Positions 57,775-64,000 of a stretch of DNA of 64,000 nt are shown here, piece by piece. A program made the position numbers and the translations under genes. This DNA comes from Sphingomonas sp. QA11 (GTDB lineage: Bacteria > Pseudomonadota > Alphaproteobacteria > Sphingomonadales > Sphingomonadaceae). The notes beneath the pieces are model-generated. The model made no database searches and had not been told where the DNA came from. It was given only the letters and a program-made list of their open reading frames with translations. Where the stretch lies: contig NZ_CP098774.1 in the NCBI RefSeq assembly GCF_028473665.1, positions 310,001 through 374,000 of the forward strand. Reading direction: 5' to 3'. Every line of letters begins with the position of its first letter. The stretch's first letter is position 1.

Positions 57775-59313
57775 TTACTTGATCTTGACTGCCAGGAAGC
57801 GGCCAGGGGTCTTGCCGCGCTGGACGAGCAGCGCGATCTGGGTCCGACCGGCCGCCTTCGCTTCGGTGATCGCGCGGGCGAGATCGGCCGAGGTGCGGGT
57901 CTGGATACGGTTCGCGGAGAGGATCACATCGCCACGCTGAAGGCCCTTGGTCGCCGAATCGCTCGATGGGTCGACCTGAACGATCACCAGCCCCTGGACC
58001 GTATTGTCGAGGTTGAGGCTGCGTGCGATCGCCGGGGTCAGCGGCTGCACCGACAGGCCGATCGCGCTCGCGCTTGCCTGCTGGCCGCTTTTCGGGTCGT
58101 TCTCGGGCAGGCCGTCATCATCGCCACCGCCGTTCAGCCCGGCTGCGAGCGTTTCCTCGGAAGGACGGGTGCCGACCAGTGCGGTGAGCGACTGGCGCTT
58201 GCCGTCGCGGATGATCTCGATCGGCACGCGCGTACCGGGCGCCGTGTTGGCGACGAGGTAGCTGAGCGTCTGATCGGGCGTGACATCCTTGCCGCCGACG
58301 CGGACGACGACGTCGCCCTGCTTCAGTCCGGCCTTCTCAGCTGCCTCGCCTGGTTCGATCCGGGCGAGGAGCTCGCCCTGGTTGACGGGGAGGCCCAAAG
58401 CGGCTGCCATATCTTCCGTGACCGGCTGAATGCTGACGCCGAGATAGCCGCGCTTGACCGCGGTGCCCTTCATCAACGTCTCGATGATCGGCTTGGCTTC
58501 CTCCGCCGGGATGGCGAAACCGATGCCGACATTGCCGCCGGTCGGCGACAGGATCTGCGAGTTGATGCCGATGACGTTGCCGCCGAGATCGAACATCGGG
58601 CCGCCGGAGTTGCCCTGGTTGATCGACGCATCGGTCTGGATGAAACGGTCATAGGCACCGCCCTGGCCGGTGACCCGGTGAAGCGCCGAGACGATCCCGG
58701 CGGTGACGGTTGAGCCGAGACCGAACGGGTTGCCGATCGCGACGACCCAGTCGCCGACGCGCGCGCGTGTCGAATCGCCGAACTTCACGAAGGGCAGGCC
58801 CTTGGCCTCGACCTTGAGCAAGGCGAGATCGGAGGCTGGATCGCGACCGATCAGCTTGGCGGTATATTCCTTGCGGTCGGTCAGCGTGACCTTGATCGAT
58901 TCGACCGTCGCGCCTTTGGTGCCGGCCGCGATCACATGGTTGTTGGTGACGACATAGCCGTCGGGCGAGATGATGAAGCCGGAGCCGAGCGATTGCGCCT
59001 CGCGCGTGATCGGCTGGCCATTGCCCTGGTCGCCGCCGTTGAACTGGCCGAACAGGTCGCCGAACGGCGTGCCCGCGAACGGGTTGGTCGGCTGTTGCAC
59101 GGTCACGCGCTGGGTGGTCGAGATGTTGACCACCGCCGGCTGGAGCGTGGCGACCATGTCGGCGAAGCTCATCGGCGCGCCGGCCTTGGGGGCCGCGGCG
59201 GCAATCACGCCGGGTTCGTTCTGCGCGACCTGACCCGCTGGTGGCTCCAGTGTCATTGCGGCGGCGGCGCCGCTCAGGAGCAGGGCACCGGTAATGGCGT
59301 AAGCGTAGCGCAC
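57775..59313 (-). CDS. degP: DegP/HtrA-type periplasmic serine protease
   Basis: 512 residues. Signal peptide (MRYAYAITGALLLSGAAAA), trypsin-like domain with catalytic H126 (TNNHVIA), D162 (SDLALL) and S236 (GNSGGP), then two PDZ domains (about 280-375 and 410-505). It degrades or refolds misfolded envelope proteins. Start is GTG 59313; AGAGG lies upstream at a long spacing. It follows hflK-hflC in the same direction after 122 bp that contain the hflC stem-loop, so it may have its own promoter. DegP next to HflKC is a usual alphaproteobacterial arrangement. Confidence 0.95.
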   Translation of the reverse strand: MRYAYAITGALLLSGAAAAMTLEPPAGQVAQNEPGVIAAAAPKAGAPMSFADMVATLQPAVVNISTTQRVTVQQPTNPFAGTPFGDLFGQFNGGDQGNGQPITREAQSLGSGFIISPDGYVVTNNHVIAAGTKGATVESIKVTLTDRKEYTAKLIGRDPASDLALLKVEAKGLPFVKFGDSTRARVGDWVVAIGNPFGLGSTVTAGIVSALHRVTGQGGAYDRFIQTDASINQGNSGGPMFDLGGNVIGINSQILSPTGGNVGIGFAIPAEEAKPIIETLMKGTAVKRGYLGVSIQPVTEDMAAALGLPVNQGELLARIEPGEAAEKAGLKQGDVVVRVGGKDVTPDQTLSYLVANTAPGTRVPIEIIRDGKRQSLTALVGTRPSEETLAAGLNGGGDDDGLPENDPKSGQQASASAIGLSVQPLTPAIARSLNLDNTVQGLVIVQVDPSSDSATKGLQRGDVILSANRIQTRTSADLARAITEAKAAGRTQIALLVQRGKTPGRFLAVKIK

Positions 59314-59394
59314 TTGGGTCGTTTCCTCTCGTCTGCCGATCGCGACAACTATCGGTGTTGCGGATGGTTGCTGAACGGCGATTGAATATGAACC

Positions 59395-59435
59395 GCCTGA
59401 AAGCTTTACGGAAGAATTTCCGGAAGTCTTCAGGC
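59395..59435 (-). terminator. Stem-loop after hflC
   Basis: GCCTGAA (59395-59401) pairs with TTCAGGC (59429-59435), with an inner GGAA/TTCC helix. It starts directly at the hflC stop and could weaken read-through into degP. Confidence 0.5.
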
Positions 59436-60311
59436 TTAGCGGTTGCCCTGGAATTCCCTCAGATAAGCATTGTCGGTCGACAGGACCATGGACGTCGTTC
59501 CCTTTGACGTCGGATCGCCATCGGCGCCGAACGTATGCCGATAAGACTGCATCGCCCTGTAGAAATCGTAAAAGGCGGGGTCCTTGCTGAAGCTTTCCGC
59601 ATAGATGCGTGCCGCGTTGGCGTCAGCTTCCGCACGGATGATCTGTGCTGCCTTCTGTCCCTGGGCGATGGTCGAGGCGCGTTCCTGCTGGCGCGCGGTG
59701 CGCATCCGCGCCAGCGCGCTTTCGAGCGGGCTGCCGTCGGGCAGGTCGGCGTGCTTGATCCGGACGTCGACGATCTGCACGCCATATTGCCCGGCGAGCC
59801 GTTGCAGGCCGGCCTGGATATTATCCATCACCTGGCCACGCTCGGGGCTGAGCAGCGCGGCGAACGGGCGCTTGCCGAGTTCGTTGCGCAGCGCCGAGCC
59901 GAACAGGGGCTGGAGCGCGTCGATCACGCGCTGTTCGGTGTTGGACGAACTGCCGGTCGAGACCACCGCCTTCAGCGGATCGACGATGCGGAAGCGGGCA
60001 AAGGCATCCACTTCGAGCCGGAGCTGGTCGGTGGAGATGACGGGCGTGCCCTCAAGATCGACGTCGAGCACGCGCTTGTCGACCCAGACGAGCCGGTCGA
60101 TGAACGGCACGCGCGCGATCAGCCCGGCGCCGGTGCTGCCGAACTTCTCATTGGGGCGCCAGCGGTTGATGGCAGTGCCGACCGGCTGCTCGAAGCGCAG
60201 GATGACCGCCTGCTTCGTCTCGGGCACGATCGCGAAGGTGCTCGCGCCGAGAATCACCAGCAGCAGGAGGGTGATGCCGATCGCGATCGGATTGCGGAAG
60301 AGGCCGCTCAT
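59436..60311 (-). CDS. hflC: HflC, regulator of FtsH protease
   Basis: 291 residues. One N-terminal membrane segment (IAIGITLLLLVILGASTFAIV), then an SPFH/band-7 domain (VILRFEQPVG, DVRIKHADLPDGS, ARMRTARQQERASTIAQG) and a helical arm with Ala-rich repeats. With HflK it forms a ring-shaped cage on the inner membrane around FtsH and limits its proteolysis. The ATG overlaps the hflK stop by 4 bp (ATGA), so the two are made in balance. Confidence 0.95.
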   Translation of the reverse strand: MSGLFRNPIAIGITLLLLVILGASTFAIVPETKQAVILRFEQPVGTAINRWRPNEKFGSTGAGLIARVPFIDRLVWVDKRVLDVDLEGTPVISTDQLRLEVDAFARFRIVDPLKAVVSTGSSSNTEQRVIDALQPLFGSALRNELGKRPFAALLSPERGQVMDNIQAGLQRLAGQYGVQIVDVRIKHADLPDGSPLESALARMRTARQQERASTIAQGQKAAQIIRAEADANAARIYAESFSKDPAFYDFYRAMQSYRHTFGADGDPTSKGTTSMVLSTDNAYLREFQGNR

Positions 60312-61453
60312 TGATTGGCTCCCTGCGCCGGGGCGGGCGTTGTCGCGGGCGCATCCGGCAGGCGGCGGGCGGCGCCCGGCAGCGGGAGATAGGGAACGAC
60401 GCCGGGCGCCTGCACGATCGTCTTGTCGGTCTTGGCCAGAACCTGCTCCATCGTCTCGTAATACATGCGCCGGCGGGTCACCTCGGGCGCGAGCTTATAT
60501 TGTTCATAGACCTTGTCGAAGGCCGCTGCCTCGCCCTGGGCATGGGCCAGCACCTGCTGCGCATAGCCGCGCGCCTGGTTGGTCATGCCCTGCGCCTCCT
60601 GCTGGGCGGCCGAGACAAGCTTGAAATCGTCCATCACCTGCGACGGCGGCGCGGCCTGCTTGATGGCGACGCCCTGGATGCGGACGCCGGCATTATAGCT
60701 GTCGAGCACTTCCTGCATCATGTCCTGCACGCGCAGTTCGATGGCGTTGCGGCCCTGGCCGATCGCGTCGTCAAGCGTCGTCGTGGCGATCACCGCGCGC
60801 ATCGCGCTTTCGGCGGTCGCGCGCACGGTCTCCACTGGCTTGGCGATCTGGAAGGCGTAATCCTGCGGATTGCTGATGTCCCACCGCACCGAATAGTTCA
60901 GGTCGACGATATTCTGGTCGCCGGTGAGCATCAAATTCTCGCCGCTGCCGCTGGCGGGGAACGTCTCCGTGTTGATCTTGCGCACGTCGACCTTGGTGAC
61001 GCTGGCGAAGGGGGCCGGCGGCGTCAGCCGGATGCCCGGCTCGATCGTGCCGGCGAAGCGGCCGAGATAGGTCACGACGCCGCGCTGCTGCGGGCCGATC
61101 GCGTGGAAGCTGGTGAAGACCAGCCAGGCACCGACGATCAGGCCGACGCCGATGATCCACAATGTGCGGGGATTGGGCGTGCCGGGAAGGCGCGACCGGC
61201 TGCCGCCGCCCGATCCGTTGCCGCCACCGCCGCCGCGTGCGCGGCGCAGGAATTCGTCGAGCGCGCTCGGCCCGGCGCTGCGCGGGCGTCCCGCGGGCGG
61301 CACTGACCATGGATTGCGGGGCCCGCCGTCATTGCCGTCGCCGGAGCCGCTGCCCGAACCACCCTTGTCCGGCCCGCCGCCGCCCCAGGGGCCTTTGGGG
61401 TTGTCGGAGAGGAGGATGGTGAAGCGCTGCAGCCAGCGGGGAAGGGTCGTCAT
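60308..61453 (-). CDS. hflK: HflK, partner of HflC
   Basis: 381 residues. A Gly/Pro-rich cytoplasmic lead (GPWGGGGPDKGGSGSGSGDG), one membrane segment (TLWIIGVGLIVGAWLVFTSF), then the band-7 domain with RGVVTYLGRFAGTIEPGIRL and the long helix QAAPPSQVMDDFKLVSAAQQ. Forms the HflKC complex. Start at ATG 61453, with AGGAAGC upstream; a frame reaching 61498 adds residues with no ribosome site. First gene of the hflK-hflC unit, divergent from mrp. Confidence 0.95.
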   Translation of the reverse strand: MTTLPRWLQRFTILLSDNPKGPWGGGGPDKGGSGSGSGDGNDGGPRNPWSVPPAGRPRSAGPSALDEFLRRARGGGGGNGSGGGSRSRLPGTPNPRTLWIIGVGLIVGAWLVFTSFHAIGPQQRGVVTYLGRFAGTIEPGIRLTPPAPFASVTKVDVRKINTETFPASGSGENLMLTGDQNIVDLNYSVRWDISNPQDYAFQIAKPVETVRATAESAMRAVIATTTLDDAIGQGRNAIELRVQDMMQEVLDSYNAGVRIQGVAIKQAAPPSQVMDDFKLVSAAQQEAQGMTNQARGYAQQVLAHAQGEAAAFDKVYEQYKLAPEVTRRRMYYETMEQVLAKTDKTIVQAPGVVPYLPLPGAARRLPDAPATTPAPAQGANQ

Positions 61454-61523
61454 GCTTCCTTTATAGGACCCCGGTCGCGGAAAAACAGTGGCAAGCACCG
61501 TTTACCGCCCTATCTGCGCAACG

Positions 61524-62498
61524 ATGACCGATATCGCCCAATTAACCGTCGCCCTGAACGCCGCCCTTGATCCCGTCGCCGGAAAGCGCGCGACCGCGCG
61601 GATCGAGGGCGACAGGGCAAGCATCATCCTCGATGTGACCGGGCTGGACGAGCCGGCGCGCGACGCGATCGAGCGCGACGTGCAAGCGGCGGCGGCGGGT
61701 GTCGCCGGCATCGCCACGGTACGGGTCGCGCTGACCAGTCAGCGGACCCGACGCCTGCTGATCGCGGTGGCGAGCGGAAAGGGCGGGGTGGGCAAATCGA
61801 CCGTATCGGCCAATCTGGCGATCGGACTGCAGGCGCTGGGCCGGCGGGTGGGGCTGGTCGATGCCGATATCTACGGGCCGTCGCAGCCGACCCTAATGGG
61901 CGTGCAGGGATCGCGGCCGACGGCGAAGGACAAGGTGCTCGAGCCGGTGTCGACGCCCTATGGCGTTCCGCTCCTGTCGATGGGGCAGCTTGTCGCGCCT
62001 GACCAGGCGATCGCCTGGCGCGGGCCGATGGCGGCGGGGGCGCTCGGCCAGCTGGTCGATGCCGACTGGGCGGCGCAGGACACGCTGGTGATCGATCTGC
62101 CGCCCGGCACGGGTGACGTCCAGCTCTCGATGATCCAGAAGCACAGGCCGGCGGGCGCGGTCATCGTCTCGACCCCGCAGGACCTCGCCCTGATCGACGC
62201 GCGGCGCGCGATCGACCTGTTCACCAAGGCCGGCGTGCCGATCATCGGCCTGGTCGAGAATATGGCTGGCTATATCTGCCCCCATTGCGGCGAGGTGTCC
62301 GATCCGTTCGGCCGCGGCGGCGCCGAGGCGGCGGCGGCCGAACTGGGGATCGAGTTCCTCGGGCGAATTCCGCTCGACATGGCGATCCGTTCCGCATCCG
62401 ATGCCGGCGTTCCGCCGGCGAGCGGGAACGGCGTCGAATCCCTGGCGTTCTCCGGCATCGCGCAACGCGTATTTCACTGGATCGAACAGGGAGGATAG
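61524..62498 (+). CDS. mrp: Mrp/NBP35-type iron-sulfur carrier ATPase
   Basis: 324 residues. An N-terminal MIP18-like (DUF59) domain of ~70 residues, shortened and diverged, then a deviant Walker A GKGGVGKST at 85-93 of the MinD/Mrp group, DLPPGTGDVQLS, and the CPHC motif (YICPHCGEVSD) that binds a bridging 4Fe-4S cluster between two subunits. It delivers Fe-S clusters to apoproteins. Start ATG 61524; an upstream frame of 12 codons is rejected. Divergent from hflK, followed after 1 bp by the CoA-binding gene, so they form an operon. Confidence 0.93.
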   Translation: MTDIAQLTVALNAALDPVAGKRATARIEGDRASIILDVTGLDEPARDAIERDVQAAAAGVAGIATVRVALTSQRTRRLLIAVASGKGGVGKSTVSANLAIGLQALGRRVGLVDADIYGPSQPTLMGVQGSRPTAKDKVLEPVSTPYGVPLLSMGQLVAPDQAIAWRGPMAAGALGQLVDADWAAQDTLVIDLPPGTGDVQLSMIQKHRPAGAVIVSTPQDLALIDARRAIDLFTKAGVPIIGLVENMAGYICPHCGEVSDPFGRGGAEAAAAELGIEFLGRIPLDMAIRSASDAGVPPASGNGVESLAFSGIAQRVFHWIEQGG

Positions 62499-62499
62499 A

Positions 62500-62934
62500 A
62501 TGCCACTCACCGGCGACGCGGAGATCAGGGCGCTGCTCGAGGAAACACGGACGATCGCGCTGATCGGCGCGTCGGACCGGCCCGACCGGCCATCCTATCG
62601 CGTGATGCAGTCGCTGCAGGCACATGGATATCGGGTGATTCCGGTCAATCCTCAGATTACCGGCGAGCATATCCATGGCGAGTTCGTGTTCCGCGAGCTC
62701 GCGCAACTGGGCGACCCGATCGACATGGTCGACATCTTCCGCAATTCCGCGGCGGCGGCCGACGCCGTCGACCAGGCGATCGCCGTCGGGGCGAAATCGG
62801 TGTGGATGCAGCTTGGCGTAATCAATGAGGAAGCCGCCGCGCGCGCCGAGGCGGCCGGGCTGAAGGTAGTGATGAACCGTTGCCCCGCGATCGAGATTCC
62901 GCGGCTCGGAGTTGCGCCGATCGCTGGCACTTGA
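62500..62934 (+). CDS. CoA-binding domain protein (YccU-like)
   Basis: 144 residues. A lone CoA_binding Rossmann domain: TIALIGASDRPDRPSYRV near the start, YRVIPVNP, VDIFRNSAAAADAVDQAI and KSVWMQLGV, with MNRCPAIEIPRL at the end. Resembles the N-terminal domain of succinyl-CoA synthetase alpha without the rest. Function not established for the family. GGGAGG lies seven bases before ATG 62500. One base after the mrp stop, so co-transcribed. Confidence 0.9.
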   Translation: MPLTGDAEIRALLEETRTIALIGASDRPDRPSYRVMQSLQAHGYRVIPVNPQITGEHIHGEFVFRELAQLGDPIDMVDIFRNSAAAADAVDQAIAVGAKSVWMQLGVINEEAAARAEAAGLKVVMNRCPAIEIPRLGVAPIAGT

Positions 62935-63005
62935 ATCGCGATTCCCGCGCTTGCGCGGAGGAAAGACGCCCTGCATGATATGGGCGACCGCGGGAGTCGC
63001 CGATC

Positions 63006-63494
63006 ATGCTGACGATGCTGATATTCCTTGCGCTCCAGGCCGCGCCTGCCGCGAAGGCGGAACCTGAGCGATGGTCGATTCTTGTGCCCGTCGCGAACGA
63101 ACCGTGCCGCCCTTCGCGCCGGGATAACAGCTCGGCCGAAAACGCGGCACAGGGAAGGACGAATCAGGACGGAGATGTCGTGGTGTGCGGCGACGCGCTG
63201 CCGAGCCAGCGCCTGCCGCTTCCCGGCGAGGCCGTGTCGGACGGGGCGCAGCCGTCCAATCGCGAACTGACCGGCAGGGGTGCTCTGGCTGCCGCCGGGA
63301 CACCGTGCGCGGCGCGCCAGGGCGGTTGCCAGACGAGCTTCGGGCCACCCATCGTCCCGATGGTCGCGGGGGCGATTGGACTGGTCAAGGATGCCCTCCG
63401 CAAGCACCCCGACAAGTCGAACCGGGTCGCGATTCCGCTCGACGACCTGCCGCCCGAGGGCAATGCCGTCCCTGTCGCGAGTCCCGCGAAATGA
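63006..63494 (+). CDS. Exported hypothetical protein with VVVCG motif
   Basis: 162 residues. A short hydrophobic start (MLTMLIFLALQAAPAA) suggests export. The mature part has a conserved-looking GDVVVCGDALPSQRLPLP, cysteines at CRPSRR, VVVCGD, GTPCAARQGGC, and a segment PIVPMVAGAIGLVKDAL. The motif (Asp/Glu-Val-x-VCG-x-x) recurs in the next gene, so the two look like diverged paralogues of a small exported family seen in sphingomonads. Function unknown. Its stop overlaps the next gene's start (ATGA), so they are co-translated. Confidence 0.75.
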   Translation: MLTMLIFLALQAAPAAKAEPERWSILVPVANEPCRPSRRDNSSAENAAQGRTNQDGDVVVCGDALPSQRLPLPGEAVSDGAQPSNRELTGRGALAAAGTPCAARQGGCQTSFGPPIVPMVAGAIGLVKDALRKHPDKSNRVAIPLDDLPPEGNAVPVASPAK

Positions 63495-63835
63495 TGCTCG
63501 TGGCTTCCCTGATGCTGCTTCAGGTCAGCGCTAGCGATGCCATGACCCGGTACCGCGAGAAGACCGTGGCGGGGCCACGCTGTGCCGTCGCGCGTGATCC
63601 GGGCGAGGTGATGGTCTGCGGGCGGCGCGATGCCGATCGCTACCGCGTCCCGCTGGTGGAGAAGGACCCGGCCGATCCGAAGAATGAAGGCGTGCCGATG
63701 GAACGCGAGCGGATGCTCGCCCGCACCTCGAATTGCGAGGAGAAATCGCTCTTCCTGGTCGGATGCGGCAAGGTCGGCGTCACTGTCGGCACGCGGGGAT
63801 TCTATCTTGCCGGCGAGCGCCCGCTGGCACCCTGA
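63491..63835 (+). CDS. Exported hypothetical protein with VMVCGRR motif
   Basis: 114 residues. Short signal-like start (MMLVASLMLLQVSASDA), then RCAVARDPGEVMVCGRRDADRYRVPL, a block seen repeatedly in small sphingomonad exported proteins, and a C-terminal part with two cysteines (TSNCEEK, VGCGKVGVTVG). It shares the Glu-Val-Met/Val-Val-Cys-Gly feature with the preceding gene. An in-frame ATG one codon later may be the true start. Overlaps the previous gene by 4 bp. Function unknown. Confidence 0.75.
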   Translation: MMLVASLMLLQVSASDAMTRYREKTVAGPRCAVARDPGEVMVCGRRDADRYRVPLVEKDPADPKNEGVPMERERMLARTSNCEEKSLFLVGCGKVGVTVGTRGFYLAGERPLAP

Positions 63836-63900
63836 GAACGCACGCAACCTATCGGCCTCTGCGCGGTTGTGGTTCCCGGACCGAAACGGGGAATGCGACG

Positions 63901-64000
63901 ATGCTGGTGATCACCATGTTGTTGATGGCGGCACCGCCGGTTGCCGATCGGGTGCAGGTGAAGCGTACAAATGCCGTCGTCCGTGGGGTTCGCGTGAAGC
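63901..64000 (+). CDS. Exported hypothetical protein, 5' part only
   Basis: The window ends after 33 codons. The start MLVITMLLMAAPPVAD has the same short hydrophobic leader as the two preceding genes, and a GGGGAA stretch lies about nine bases before ATG 63901. It is probably another member of the same run of small exported proteins; the rest cannot be judged. Confidence 0.5.
   Translation, partial: MLVITMLLMAAPPVADRVQVKRTNAVVRGVRVK

Overview
The window is GC-rich, densely packed chromosomal DNA from an alphaproteobacterium, most likely a sphingomonad (Sphingomonadales). The pointers are: an XrtA/PEP-CTERM-type regulatory and glycosyltransferase block; a BamF-type (DUF3035) lipoprotein behind lspA; a TorF-type porin; an HWE/HisKA_2-type histidine kinase; TonB-receptor/phytase pairing; and several small secreted proteins of unannotated kinds. 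No rRNA, tRNA, CRISPR array, prophage or intact insertion sequence was seen. Genus assignment is inference.

Layout. 1-8.1 kb: a truncated secreted protein, an Uup-type ABC-F ATPase, a bacterial lipoxygenase (convergent with the ATPase), a membrane diguanylate cyclase, a methyltransferase with a regulatory domain and a membrane histidine kinase. 8.1-17.2 kb: a DUF815 ATPase, then a leftward block of sugar transferase, PrsK-like kinase, PrsR-like sigma-54 activator and TPR protein. This block diverges from manC (GDP-mannose synthesis), and the gap between them holds two 17-bp inverted repeats and a GG-N10-GC sigma-54 promoter candidate. 17.3-24.2 kb: a MarR-GNAT fusion, a small secreted protein, an exported oligoendopeptidase F and two tandem paralogous membrane proteins. 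24.2-26.6 kb: groES-groEL with a CIRCE operator and a strong terminator. 26.7-32.3 kb: sppA and a GNAT gene (overlapping), then a divergent exported hydrolase / membrane LytTR regulator pair.

32.7-38.1 kb: ileS-lspA-bamF operon, a decayed DUF559 gene, a REP-like inverted repeat and a TorF-type porin. 38.2-42.1 kb: the leftward operon sseA-metC-mscS with GTGA stop/start overlaps, then queF. 42.2-45.9 kb: a two-gene GT4 / GH130 glycan unit. 46-52.9 kb: OPT transporter, small membrane proteins, MarR + MFS pair, M20 amidohydrolase. 51.9-55.8 kb: beta-propeller phytase divergent from a TonB-dependent receptor. 56-61.5 kb: HerA-like ATPase, DegP, HflC and HflK. 61.5-64 kb: Mrp ATPase, CoA-binding protein and a run of small exported proteins, the last cut by the window edge.

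How genes work together. The Prs kinase/activator probably drives surface-polysaccharide genes, with manC as a likely direct target. HflKC, DegP, SppA and GroESL cover protein quality control. LspA and BamF belong to lipoprotein and outer-membrane biogenesis. The phytase and receptor look like a phosphate/inositol scavenging pair. The least ordinary items are the lipoxygenase, the manC control region, an apparent 56-residue insert in the IleRS editing region, and the GT4/GH130 unit.
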